Shown here one piece after another: positions 35,589-47,068 of a DNA stretch of 64,000 bases. A program made the translations under genes and the position numbers. The stretch is taken from contig WTXI01000041.1 of NCBI GenBank assembly GCA_022376515.1, positions 124,001 to 188,000 on the forward strand, in the 5' to 3' direction. Position 1 is the first letter of the stretch. Every line of letters starts with the position of its first letter. The stretch is from Lactifluus volemus (taxonomy: Eukaryota; Basidiomycota; Agaricomycetes; Russulales; Russulaceae). The notes under the pieces were generated by a model, which worked only from the letters and a program-made list of their open reading frames with translations, was not told where the DNA came from and did not search any database.

Positions 35589-37802
35589 TCACAAAAACAT
35601 TGAGGTCCCCGCTTTGATGAGCTCGGCGGATTCCTGGGAACGCAAGACGAGGCGAAGGGGGAAAGGCTTCGGGTGGCTGCGCAAAAAAAAAACGGTCAGT
35701 GCGTGATATGTAACCATGCGTTACGTGGCCATACCTTACAAATCCTGTGGGTGGGGGAGAGGGGGGTATGGCAAAGTCAATTCAACGAAAAGAAGCGCAC
35801 CGATATTGAAACGGTGGCGCACGTACCTCCGGTAAAGGCGGGCTCAATCTGCACCTCCTTCCCGTCCTTATCCTGTGCACGAAGGTCAAACACGGACAAC
35901 ATCGATGCGACGGTGATGAAAATCGCCGCGGTGGAGTAATGCACGCCGAGGCATGCACGTCTGCCGAAACCGAAGACGGGTGACTCTAGGGCCGGCGTCG
36001 CGCCTAGGTACCTCTCGGGATCAAAACGTTCCGGGTGCTCGTACTGTTTTTCATTCATGTTCATCGCCCAGATGTTCGGAAGAATGATGGACCCCTTCGG
36101 GATATGGTAGCCTGCGTACAGAGTAGAGGCGAGGGGCCATCACATCAGTTCGACGGGACACGAAAAAAAAAGTATCATACCTTGGACCACATCGTCTTCG
36201 ATGAGCCGGTGGGCAATGGCAAGTGGCGTCGGTGGGTGGAAGCGTAGAGATTCTTTGATGGTCGCCTCGAGATATGGCAACGAGGACCGATCCTCGAACG
36301 TTGGCAGCCGCTTGCGACCAACAACGGCGTCAAGTTCAGCTTGGACCCGCTTTTGCACGTCCGGGAAGAGCACCATGGTCAGCAAGAATGTAGTTATACT
36401 CGACGTCGTCTTGGCAGTGGGGTGTTGGGTCATTATTCATCAACGCGAGGATGCAACTTACCGATTCGGTCCCAGCTAGCGAAAACGAAGCGTAAGACTT
36501 TTGCAAGTACATAATGCAATATAACAACATACCGCCGTAGAGCGATCCCGCGGCCCACTTGATAGTGTATTCGTACTCCTCGCGCGTCATTTCCTTGGGA
36601 CACTCACTTGAAAGAAGCGAACCGACAAGCGATTGCATGGAATCATCGCTAGACATTGCTTTCTTAGCAGCATCGAATGCTCCATCTACCATGTGCTCCC
36701 CCCGGGCCTTCGCAATACGCGCCAGGCGCTTAAAGCCAGCACCGGGCAACCAATCTGGGATAAAGCGGACTGCAATGTCACGTGAGCCTCGGACAGAACG
36801 GAACGAGCGCGAGCGATCGTGACGTACGGGCTGGGAAGACATCGACAAAGAAGCTACCGGGAACGACGGCATTTTGGATAACCTCGTGAGTCTCACGGGA
36901 GAGTTTAACGTACTTTTTTTAAAAACATGCCTGTTAGCTCAACCACAACAGGTGCAACAAGTAAAGAACGTGCCTCTGAGTCTGGTGAGGTGATCCTGAT
37001 ACCATACGTATTTTCGATAATGTTCTTTCCAAGAGCGCTGTAGACATGTGGTCAGGAACACGTGTCCATGAAAACCTGGGAAGACGTCGCGCACTAGCGG
37101 ATTGCACCAATGTAGTTTTCTGGGCGCGTGACGAGTTCCTGTAGTAGGAGACGGGCGTCTAAAAGCTGGCTGGGAAGGAGCGCGAGCGAGGAATGGCGGT
37201 TGAGGCTCTGTTGGGTGATACGACGCATCGCCTTCCAGTGCTCGCCATATGGCGCAAGGACGAGACTTGGGGTAAAGTTCATGCTACCGAGGATCATCGG
37301 ACCGTTAGTAGGTTTCCAAGGCAGCCAAAAATGACAGCCAGGATAGGAAATTGAAAACGTACAGCGTTCCAACCATGGTGAGAATCGGACGATCAGAATA
37401 GGACGCCTGGCTCATGAGGCTGGAAGCGGTATCGTGGCTGCTGAGAATGACGATGTGCATGCCGAAGATCTTAACGTGTATAATATCACCTGCGCGCGCA
37501 AATCGTAAGAAGAGAGGGAAACGAAGCGATAGGGAAGATCGCCGCGATGTCCGGTACACGTGTCCCTACCACCATCGAACACGCCCCGAACGGGCAGCGT
37601 AGAATCACGCACCGAACATTTTGCTCCATTCTGCAAATGGTATCCAGGCTGATTCAAATGGCCAGTCGAAGAGGTTGTCTATGAGCGGCCAGCCGCGGGG
37701 ACCAGGAGGAAGCGGGAGAGCGGATGCTCCGCGACGACTGCGGACCAGGAATCCGACAGTGAGGATTGCAACTGCGATATAAATTGCCTCTGGAGCAAAC
37801 AT
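35589..37802 (-). CDS. Cytochrome P450, microsomal (intact, 505 aa)
   Basis: Heme-thiolate monooxygenase of the large basidiomycete group resembling O-methylsterigmatocystin-oxidoreductase-like P450s. Exons (minus): 37802-37613, 37489-37363, 37283-37095, 37037-36974, 36912-36828, 36769-36533, 36475-36462, 36409-36181, 36111-35827, 35744-35735 and 35676-35589; all phases close. N-terminal membrane anchor (about 5-20), then the proline hinge LPLPPGPRGWPLI. I-helix AGTES is followed by TTSS, ExxR is KESLR (354-358), and the PERF region is FDPERY. The heme loop FGFGRRACLG has Cys at about 432. Two microexons (14 and 10 nt) and one probable GC-AG intron (gcacgt donor at 36973) are needed. Oriented divergently from the F-box gene at 38658. 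Substrate unknown; no biosynthetic backbone enzyme is adjacent. Confidence 0.9.
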
Positions 37803-38657
37803 GGTGAACGAATGCGCTTTGCTGGCTTGCAGGAAAGTGTGTGTAATGGGGATTGGGGTGAAAAGGAAAAGAAAAGGACAAAGGAACGCAAGTGCGGCGG
37901 CCACCAGTTAAAGTAGTCAAGGATCGGGGGGGAGAGGTAATAAAGGTTTCAAACGAGCATAACAATTAAGAGCGGAGGAAAGGTTGAGACAGGTGGTCTT
38001 AATAGGCCGCCAAATCCGGATTGACTGATGCTATCAGTCAGAGAACGAATGTTTCACCCAGTTGCTGTAGATTGATAATTGAGTTTTTACTTGACGGACA
38101 TCGACGCACGGGGAAAGTTGGTGAGACGTGTCAAATTTTGATGCAGAGCTATACTCAAGCAAAACTGCAAGGGGACCTCGTTTTTGCACTTTGCTTGGCA
38201 GCAGCCTGGCGAGACAGTCGTGTCCTTGTCGATACATTGTTTTCTCACGGTCTTCTCATAATAAAGCCATCTTCCGGATCATGAATGAAATCGATGAACT
38301 TGACGCCGGAAAATCTGGACATGGACAAGACAACAAGGAAAGATGACAAGGATATCTTGAGCGGTGGCCGCAAATAACGATCAGTTTTGGGCTGTTGCCG
38401 CCAACTGAAACCAATTTAGGTATATTTAAAAAAAATCTTATTGTAACCAGCACAACTGTTGGTTCCAGTTATTGTGAGTTTTACTATAATTTGAAAACTC
38501 TGCTCTGAGCTAGTTTGTCTCTGCATTAAAGTAAAGTGATACGCCCGTAGCCCAGGGTTGAGAGCGGGTTAACGGGCCGTACATACATCGTGCCCAATCT
38601 AGACGCCTGAGAGTTACCCTTGAGCACGGTGAGCAAGCAAGAGAGAGCCATCTAACA
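37803..38657. other. Divergent promoter region between P450 and F-box gene
   Basis: An 855-bp gap shared by two outward-facing genes. No clear TATA or repeat is seen. Small ORFs here are not supported. Confidence 0.5.
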
Positions 38658-40535
38658 ATGTCACTTCCACCTCTCTTCTCACTTTCAAACGAACTTCTCC
38701 TTGAAATCATCTCTCATCTCCCTCCAAAGGATATCTGCACATGTCGACTCGCCTGCTTCAAGTTGAACGCACTCATCGTCAACTCACAGCTGATCCAATA
38801 CATCATTCGTACTGCAAAGTCAGGAGTCTTTGACTCACTTGATCCCGGCCTTTCCCTACCTGAACGTCAAGACGCCCTTCAACAATGGGAATCAGCGTGG
38901 GCCGAGATGGACCTTCGTAAGCCTCGCGTCCGAATCCATGCCCCAGTCACCCCCAGAAATGGCCAACCGGTTGAATTTTCCTTTGGTCGATATTTCGTCG
39001 TTATCCGCGAGGGATACGGGTGGCCACCAGGTTACTCCTTCCTGGACATGCGTACAGCATTCTCACCACAGGATGATGATACCGCCCGCTGGACCAAGAT
39101 TGAAATCGAGACCCCTAACGTCCTCGTGTTTGCCTTTGCATCAGAGCTTGATCTCTCCGTCGCCATTTCGTGCGTATATCGGTTACGCTCGCCCTCTCCT
39201 CCCCTTCCCATGTAGGACTCGCTCAATCCCTGTCGCCTATAGGGCACCCTCCACCATTCGCCGCCATCAGACGACTTTGAAGATCAGTCCTATGGATTTT
39301 ACTACGGGAAAGCCACATCCGTTGGCATCCCAACCTGTATTAGAGGTTACCGTACCCGGCGCGTCTGCTTACAACCTATCAGATACAGAGGTCATAGGTG
39401 ACTACATCCTCTACTGGGTCGGGAGCCCGGTATTTTCCCACACCAACGAGGGCACGCTGTCCAACATCTACTTGGTCGCATGGAAAGAAGGTTGGGTATC
39501 CGAGGTCAGTCCGCACTTCTACATTCACCCTCTGCCTTGCCCGTCATCCCAGACCATTTTGTTTAGCTTCGTCACAACGAGTCAGGGGTGTACGGTTCCG
39601 TCTTATCGGTATTATCGGAGGAGACTATCCTCCTCGTTCGACTACGTGACCCAGCTCTCGAGCTATGTCGGCTGACCAACATCGGTGGGCCTAACCAATC
39701 ACTCGAAACGGTCTGCATCCTCTCCCTCCCGGGACTCCTTCCGGGCGCATGTCTCCGTTGGGCGACCTGCTTTGGCGAACACCCCGGCCACGCGCTCTTC
39801 TCTCAAAAACGCCACTCGAGTGATGGTGGAAGCCCCTCGAGTCGACTGTCACAACAGGGGCGGCGCTACCAGCGCAGGCGCCACCTGCGGTCCGTTCCCT
39901 CGGACGGCATTGTCAGCGTGGTGATGCACATACACAGTAAGTCTGGATACTTTCGCACGATCGATCTATCCGTACGGTGCCGCACGCTGTTGGCGTTCGC
40001 CGCTGGGAATGTGCCGGAGGTGGAAGAAGAAGAGAAAGGAGGAGGAGGAGGAGGACCTCGTGTGGTACCATGGGAAGAGTGGGGACCAGAAGGTACACGA
40101 ATTCTAGAGCACGACTCGCACACGTGGGGTTCCCTCGTGGGCGAACGGCGTGCGACGGTCGGACAGAAGCGTTTGGTGGCGCGCATCACCATGCGTGATT
40201 ACAATCCTTTTCGCATCGCGCTCGCGCTCGCGCGACTCGGTGGACCCGAGATGGAAACCGAATTTCCGTCCGGTTGCAAGATGAAGGTCGTCACCGCACC
40301 GTCGTCGTTCGACGCGGGCGACTTGTTCAGTCATCGAGTGGAGACGCGGATGCCGTTCGTCGAGACGGTCACGCCGTACCCTGGATGTGAGGGTATTTTC
40401 ATGGATGAAGACAACCTCTTGGTCGAAGTACGCACAAAAGTGAGTTACCCTTTTTCACATTTACGATGAAAATCATGAAATGAGCGCTCTTCTATCTAGG
40501 AGAGAGAGAGAAATTTCTTTTTGCATTGCTTATGA
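38658..40535 (+). CDS. F-box protein, second type (569 aa)
   Basis: F-box protein of a different type from the LRR-like family: an N-terminal F-box (LSNELLLEIISHLPPKDI, about 9-26, then CRLACFKLNALI) and a long C-terminal region of unknown fold. Exons 38658-39169, 39216-39504, 39567-40439 and probably 40500-40535. The last exon is uncertain because reading through intron 3 also ends soon after. Conserved with the gene at 44190: ELDLSVAIS at the first intron, an aromatic DY-L-W-G segment, AWKEG, GEHPGH, VPW-EWGP, GERRA and RDYNPFRI. It carries a poly-Gly run after an acidic stretch (about 430-445). Likely an SCF adaptor; the C-terminal part may bind substrate, perhaps as a propeller-like module, but this is a guess. 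Confidence 0.8.
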
Positions 40536-41056
40536 TCCTCTCTACCCGTACACGCGTCCCCCATTAGATAGCTATTTGTAAGTTTTAAAAGGAATTGATG
40601 TTTTCAAGACTTTTTCACAAGGGAAGACTTGAGACTAGACGCGTAACTAGTAGTACTGCGGATGGTCATGATCACTACTAGAAAAGCACAAAAGTACGGA
40701 AAGGAAGGGCGTGCGGAAAGGGACTGGAAGACTCGAACACCGTTCCACACGGGGTGCGGAGGTTGGGCTCCCGTTTCCTTTACACTATTTAACTCTTCAG
40801 GCTTCACTGGCAGGCTCAAGAGCTTCGTGCCCTTTCGCCGTCTGAGCGATTACCATTGACGCCGGACGCTCTTTGTGGCCAGTTTGGTCGTGTTTGTGAG
40901 AGTAGACAAATCCCTGAGTAGTAGTATTAGTTGTTCTCGGGCGTAGTAAGCCTCAGTTGACATCCCGGCAGACGAAAGGTTAGGGCTGACGTTTGGGGAC
41001 TTTCCACCTGCAACGGTTGTTGTCTCCTTTAATATATAGCGGGGCACCTGCCAGGC
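40536..41056. other. Intergenic, nothing recognised
   Basis: No gene or repeat is seen before the hairpin modules. Confidence 0.5.
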
Positions 41057-41338
41057 GGCCGGAATCCCGGATGGTGATTGAGCAGAATCATTGATAGCCC
41101 ATATGTGTGGGCTAAATCTTTTGGAGGGGAGAAGTCTGTCACTCTGTGGTTTCAACAATCCGAGTCATATCAGGTTGGATGGAGATCAGGGTGGCCGGAA
41201 TCCCGGATGGTGATTGAGCAGACTTCTCCCCAAGATGTCGACGCAGGACATAGTAGATTTTCATATGGCGAAGGAGTATCAAAATCTGGGCCTACTATCT
41301 CCTGCGTTGATGTCTTGGGGAGAAGTCTGTCACTCTGT
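41057..41338. repeat. Paired short modules flanking hairpins (second locus)
   Basis: A 30-nt module (starting ggccggaatcccggatggtg) is at 41057-41086 and 41193-41222. A 22-nt module (starting ggggagaagtctgtcactct) is at 41126-41147 and 41317-41338. Between the first pair is a small hairpin (tagccca/tgggcta). Between the second pair is an imperfect stem of about 38 bp, whose left arm starts at about 41220 (agacttctccccaaga) and whose right arm ends at about 41328. The layout module-hairpin-module is thus present twice. It resembles the arrangement at 3285-3453, although the sequences differ. Nothing else is recognised between 41339 and 41927. Confidence 0.8.
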
Positions 41339-41927
41339 AGTTGAAAACCCTTACCAGTGATTCAGAATGATGACTCGAACTTTGATGCGCCGAGAAGATC
41401 AATTAATTGGGGGGTGGGTCGTGTCGACTCAGATCATATGTGAAACAACATCCCATGCGCAATTCCGACCACACGCCGAGCACCCCTTTTGCACCTTCGT
41501 GACCAAGGTAAATGTGTGGCTTCTGGAGGACCCGATCGTTTCGTCCACGATGTATACTTTATCAGTGAATTGTAACGGCTTCAGTTAATCGGCCAGTTTG
41601 TGGCGTCCTCGTAGTCACGGCTTTGCCGAGCCGTGAGTGTGCGGCCCGAACTGGGCAGCACGTGACTTGATTGATCTGAGCGTGGCTGTGGTGGCTACCT
41701 TCCTCCATCCTTCCTTGGTTCTTGATTGCAAAATCGAAAATGCCATCGGGTCGAACACTTTTTTCACACATAAAGCAGTGGCTCCTTGGTTTCATTATAC
41801 AGACAGAGGCGCTTTAAATACAAAACACGGCGCAGCAGGCTAAGCGTACGTAAGGATGGGTCGATCTACTCCTACAATCTGCGTGGGCACGAGCTCTGCA
41901 GGAGTACAAAAAATAGATCACACGACA

Positions 41928-43394
41928 TCAGGGGAGCTCCTTGTGTGTCCAATGTCTCGAGGTATGGACGGCGATGGGGTGATCTGAGTGCTGGCGCGCA
42001 GTGACGAATGACCGGATGCCTTGCCGCACAGGTCTGTTTGATAACCTATTCCCAATGAACAGGCAGCGTAGTGCGGGAAATACTTCAGTGGCGAATTCTT
42101 CGGTGAGCCCTCGTAACGCAGCTGCGATGAACGGTTCCAGATATGCGGATATTTCCAGAGTCTTCACAGAGGTAAATAAGCGGAACAGTTGGAGCCACTT
42201 GGTGGGATCCATGTTGTTTGACACAATACTTGCCAGTGGTGGACGTTCCTTTTCATCCCACCAAGCGCCGTTCTCGATGGTGAGCGACTCCACGCCGGAA
42301 AAGAGAGGCAGAAACTGATTGCATGTCTGCGCTACCAAAGAGACTTGCGTTTGTAACCCCACGCAAGGGATTTCCCAATCAAAATCAGGGTCGCCGAAAG
42401 GTCTTTCTCGTGGCCAACAGATGATATTGGCGTTGCGACGCGTCCAGAAACGTAGGGAAAGACCAGATGGCCTAGGAAGCCTTGGGTGAGAAATGAACCG
42501 AACAATCTCTGGAATATTCAAGGCAGTCTGATTGAAGATGCGTGTCCTGAATTGTTCGAGTAGGGGGGCCTCGATTCGGGCAGTGATGGTTTCCAGGTAC
42601 TCGCTGACACCGTGAAACTCCAACCCTCTAAGAGCGGGGAGGACAGAGCGGGTCAATGAGGGCGGGTGTTGGCGTGTTCGTATGGAGTGATGAGGGGGTT
42701 CGAATTTGATGACAAGACATTTGAGTTTTGTCAACGTGGACACAGATGTCGCCATTGCTTCGGGTGAAATGCCATAATACGGTATCCTCAAAAGATGAAG
42801 AGTTGTAAGGTCACTTGTAGACAAAAGGAATCTTGGCAATGACGGAAATGAAATGCCCGAGAGATGGAGCTGTTGCAGACACGGAGAGGATCCACCTAAG
42901 AACATATTGGGGAGCACGGCCACCTGATTTAATTCACAGGTCACCGTCATACATACGGTAATCAATGCCGGAAATGGTTCCTGCATCACCGCAAAAATTC
43001 GTTCCCATAGAGTACGTGATAGGATTTTAATGTCGATCCCGCGTACGCGATCACGACACCCTAGTGCAACGCTGACTTCGTCCAATGTGCGGCGCCATTG
43101 GTCCGAGTTGGAGTTGGAGTGAGAACGATCCTTAAAATGATCTGGAAAATGGATATCGAGAGGCAGTGATGGCCATATATTGAGCAGCTTCCTCACAGGT
43201 ATGCCCGGTCTCCAGACGATCCTCAGACCAAGTCTGAATGGTGAGGCAAAAATAATATCTCGCCATCTTCGACATACGTGCGTCAGATTGCGCAAAGTCA
43301 GTTGGCGAGTATATGTAAACGTGTCTTGAAAAAACCAAAATATTTCGAGGAGGACATCGTCAGAAAGCGCTTCGATTGTCATTCGTTGTAACAT
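41928..43394 (-). CDS. F-box/LRR-like protein (intact, 488 aa)
   Basis: Member of the F-box/LRR family. The F-box reads MTIEALSDDVLLEIFWFF then LTHVCRRWRDI. The leucine-rich half has LQQLHLSGISFPSLPRFL, a SALPKLETL equivalent, and LEFHGVSEYLE. The tail is SFVTARQHSDHPIAV. The ATG at 43394 lies just inside what is exon 2 in the paralogues. The conserved phase-1 intron is still recognisable (43454-43400, gtgaga...gcag, 55 nt), but the exon before it has no in-frame ATG and runs into a stop. So either this gene now starts at 43394, within the old exon 2, or it has an upstream exon that I cannot see. It lies between two F-box genes of the other type, on the opposite strand. Confidence 0.85.
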   Translation of the reverse strand: MLQRMTIEALSDDVLLEIFWFFQDTFTYTRQLTLRNLTHVCRRWRDIIFASPFRLGLRIVWRPGIPVRKLLNIWPSLPLDIHFPDHFKDRSHSNSNSDQWRRTLDEVSVALGCRDRVRGIDIKILSRTLWERIFAVMQEPFPALITVCMTVTCELNQVAVLPNMFLGGSSPCLQQLHLSGISFPSLPRFLLSTSDLTTLHLLRIPYYGISPEAMATSVSTLTKLKCLVIKFEPPHHSIRTRQHPPSLTRSVLPALRGLEFHGVSEYLETITARIEAPLLEQFRTRIFNQTALNIPEIVRFISHPRLPRPSGLSLRFWTRRNANIICWPRERPFGDPDFDWEIPCVGLQTQVSLVAQTCNQFLPLFSGVESLTIENGAWWDEKERPPLASIVSNNMDPTKWLQLFRLFTSVKTLEISAYLEPFIAAALRGLTEEFATEVFPALRCLFIGNRLSNRPVRQGIRSFVTARQHSDHPIAVHTSRHWTHKELP

Positions 43395-43454
43395 CAGGCC
43401 TGCACCATGCAAGTCAGCAGTGGCTCGGGCTTGCTCCGGGAGAGTGAGTCTCAC

Positions 43455-44189
43455 CTGGTTCTTGTTGAATAAATGATCCTCCCCTGAGATGTGAAAATAC
43501 GTTTTGCTGTCTTTGAGCCTATAGAGCAGCCGTCTATTGTGATCAAGACTGTAAAACCAATCTTAATGACCTCACAGTGGCTTTGGATGAACAGGAGGCT
43601 GAGGGAGCAAGTGGGATTGAAGGTAAGGGTGAACAAGCAAGGGGGAAAAAGGACTTGATGAGCTGCGTGAGTGCGCCGTCTTCAAGTTGATTACCTAATA
43701 ACAATAACACACATTTTATTTCGCTCCAAACTTTGAAAAAGGATTCCACCACAGCCAACCTCCCTGAGTGGTTTGATATCCTTGAACATATGGCTCAGGA
43801 AAGTAAGGCCAATGTCGTAGGTGCCAGAACACCGTCTCCTCGACGAGTCCTCGTACACGTCACTGCCAGTGAGGCTTTCCCAAGAGAACAACAGCGAGAG
43901 GCATCCACTGGCAGAAGATGAAAATGACTAGGCCAGGATACAGTGGTATCGTTGCTGTTTCTCCACACAGAATTTTGAATGGCTGTGGTCAATCACGGTG
44001 AGAACTCATGTGGAAGAAATTAATTACATAATACTACGTTTGAAACCCCGCATTGATGACTCAGGATTTCCTTTTTTATGGTAGGGACGTCATCCAAATC
44101 CACGATCCACAGGGTTGTTGAACGCTACCTGTGACCATCATATCTCACGTCGTCTCGAAATCTACACTCAGTTTTAATACTAGGACAGA
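43455..44189. other. Intergenic, nothing recognised
   Basis: Contains the presumed 5' side of the minus-strand F-box gene and the promoter of the next plus-strand gene. No repeat or ORF of note. Confidence 0.5.
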
Positions 44190-46072
44190 ATGCCCCCGAA
44201 ACCTCAGCTGCTTGATCTCCCAAATGAGCTCATGGAACAAATCCTCTCCCTTCTCTGTCTCGAAAGCCCTGCGGACATCATCGCATGTCGGCTGGTTTGC
44301 CGTGCGCTTAATGCGTTGGTCCAGCACTCAGTGCTCGTGCAGTATCTTATGCACGTATCACTTCTCGGTGCGTACGACCCCTTCGCAGCGGGAGTTGCTG
44401 CGCCGGCGCTCCCAGAACGCATGACGGAGCTGCGGGCTTGGGACGATGCCTGGAGTGTCGTAGGCGACCTCCTGCAACACGAGCCGGACGTACGTATCGC
44501 CCCACCGGACATGGATATCGACGTAGACTTTGAATCTGACGATACCTCTGCGTTACCTTCGCGCCGATTCCGCCACCGCTACTCATTCAACCCCTGGTTC
44601 ATTGTCGCGGCCCGCGAGGGTCCCCATCTGCGCGCGGGATACTCTTACCTGGATGTTCATGAATGTTATCGCCGCACTACGGCACCAGGTGACGGCGACG
44701 CATCCACGCAGAGCAACGATGACGAATTTCAATGGTCGAGGGTCGAAGCCCCGGTGCGGAATGCTATCGTATTAGCGCTGGCACCCGAGCTGGATCTAGC
44801 CGTGGCCATCTCGTGCGTGGTCTATCGTCCTCTCCTGTCGTCGTTATACTGATCAAGCTGTGGTGATAGTGGAGATCGTGGGGACCCCGATGCAGTGACA
44901 ATGAGTGGTCCTTTGGAGGTGTACCCGTTCCGCTTTCGCGACGGCATGCAGCACCCGTGCGCCCTAATGCCTGTAATTTCGGTCCCTGCTGCCGGCGCGT
45001 CGACGCACAGTAAGCCGCAGGTGCAAATACTCGGAGATTACCTGTTGCTATGGATCGGTGGGCCTGCTATGGATGGCGATGGCGTATGCAAGGTGTTCTT
45101 GATCGCATGGAAAGAAGGCACGATTACACTGGTGAGCATCACCAAATCCTGGCATTCATAATTCATAACGATTGACAGCTGAGGGAAAGTCCCGCGGGAG
45201 AGTATGGTTCAATCCCAGCTATGATTTCCGAAGATGTCTTGGCATTTGTCCAGCTGAACCCCCCGGGAATCGAACTTTGCCGGGTATCAAACATGAACGG
45301 AGACAGCTTTGGGAGTGTTCCGTATGTGAACAAGCTGTGTACACTTCTTCTTCCCCCCCTGAAGGACGGTGCCCGTACGGACTGGGCCATCTGCGTCGGA
45401 GAACACCCTGGCCACCAAAAGTTCTCCCATGGACCCTGGGCGGAGTATCACCGTACGCCCCCCCATCGACAGTTTCGTCTTTCGACAAGGGATAGCATTG
45501 TAAGCACCATGATACAGATCACGGGCAAAAATGGGCGGGTGCGCATCTACGACATGGCGGTGCGCTCTGCCACCTTACTCGCGCATGTTGCTGCAATGGA
45601 TGCAACGTCAGGCGGATCGTTGCCACCGTCTGATGGTCGTGTTGTGCCGTGGGCTGAGTGGGGACCACATACGACGAGCATGTCGGACCACACGCACATT
45701 GGATGGAATGACTTGCTAGGCGAGCGGAGAGCAATGATAGACGCGAGCGGCCTTAGAATGCGTATCCGCGACTACAACCCGTACCGCATCTGGAAGGCGA
45801 GTCTACCTGCGAGACGTCGTCAAGGTGGAGGGGAGAGTGATCCTGATCTTGATGCCGATCAGGATGAGGTCTTCCGCCGCCGGCCGACCCCTCGCATGGT
45901 CAACAAAACTAGCTCGATACGGGCCGCGGAATGGTTCGAAGATGACGTTGTGACGGCCCTCCCATATGTGGACGTTGTCGTATACATACCAGGATGCAGG
46001 GCAATTCACATGCAACAGGACCAGCTGCTTCTTCACGTGGATGATGTGAGCTCGTCTGTTTCTGTTCACTGA
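44190..46072 (+). CDS. F-box protein, second type (about 592 aa)
   Basis: Paralogue of the gene at 38658 with the same gene structure: exons 44190-44812, 44870-45131 and 45179-46072. Intron 1 interrupts the same Ser codon of AIS and is phase 2. F-box: LLDLPNELMEQILSLL, then CRLVCRALNALV. C-terminal landmarks: ELDLAVAIS, GDYLLLWIGG, IAWKEG, GEHPGH, VPWAEWGP, GERRA, RDYNPYRI, and a final YIPGCRAI. A donor-like gtgagc at about 46046 leaves open a further short 3' exon, so the last about ten residues are uncertain. The protein is longer than its paralogue in the region after the F-box (acidic insertion DMDIDVDFESDD). Likely an SCF adaptor of unknown substrate. Confidence 0.82.
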
Positions 46073-47068
46073 TGGTTCAACCCCCTAATCACAGTTACCA
46101 GTTCTCCCGAAGGCCGCATGCGTATCCCGGTCCTGTGGAACAATTTTTCTTGTATCGCATGTAGTAATACAATGTTCCTTCGCAAATTTTTTTTTACCCC
46201 TCAAGGTCCGCTTGGGACCACGTGGTAGTCGATTAGGTGGAAAATTTAGTCTCAGTATTCTAGGTACCGCTAATTTCTGAGAGAAAAAAAAGTTGTCAGG
46301 TAGTAGCAGGGGAATTGTAGTTGTAGTCGATAGGCGCGGTGTACGTTTCGACACCCTTGGATGACCATGTCTCGCACAATCGTCCATATCATGCTCTCTT
46401 AAAGAATCTTTGCACTCATCGCAGTCCCGGCGTCCTCAAAAAAATTAATCTGACGAGCTTATCGTTGAACGTTGAATGTCTGGCATGGTTAACTTGCCTC
46501 TTGTCACGTTGTTTTGTATCTTGAGTAAGTCAAGTGCGCATCTGACAACCAAGAACGTGCCGTCACCCCCAGAGGCGGTGAAAGACCGCGTCGGCTTCGG
46601 CCCAGGCGTGACGGGCAGTGCCTCTGATGCCACCGATTGTTCCGAGTCGGTAAGGTCGATAACTTCTCGTGAAAAGCGGGGCGACTTCCTTCGAGGTGGG
46701 TCGAGTATCGAGGTGATGCAATCTGCGGGGGGAGGATTCCCGCTTAAATCTGGACGGAAGATCACTGCATCGCGCAATGCGGTCAGCGCATCACGGGCCA
46801 AGTTACATGTGTGCGCAGCCCTGCTTGGCGATGCGGCCTGCGTGCAGAAATGACACGTCTATTTTCGACAGTTTTGTGGTTTCACAGGCAGTGAACGAGA
46901 TAGGAGCGTCAAACTGTATACCGTGACGCTTCCCCTTCGTTTGCTGTAGTAGGATGATATACAAATATCTGTAGTACAGGGCGATATATACAAAAATTAA
47001 CATAGTGACTTTCACGTGCCTCCCCTCGCATCGGTGCAGCCGAGTCATCCCTCCTCGGTTGAGTCATC
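46073..47068. other. Intergenic, nothing recognised
   Basis: Open frames on both strands (for example 46476-46853 plus) overlap each other and have no family resemblance or splice structure. Confidence 0.45.

Noticed and set aside
45195..45220. tRNA B-box-like ggttcaatccc
   Set aside because: It lies inside a coding exon of the second-type F-box gene, and no cloverleaf can be drawn around it.
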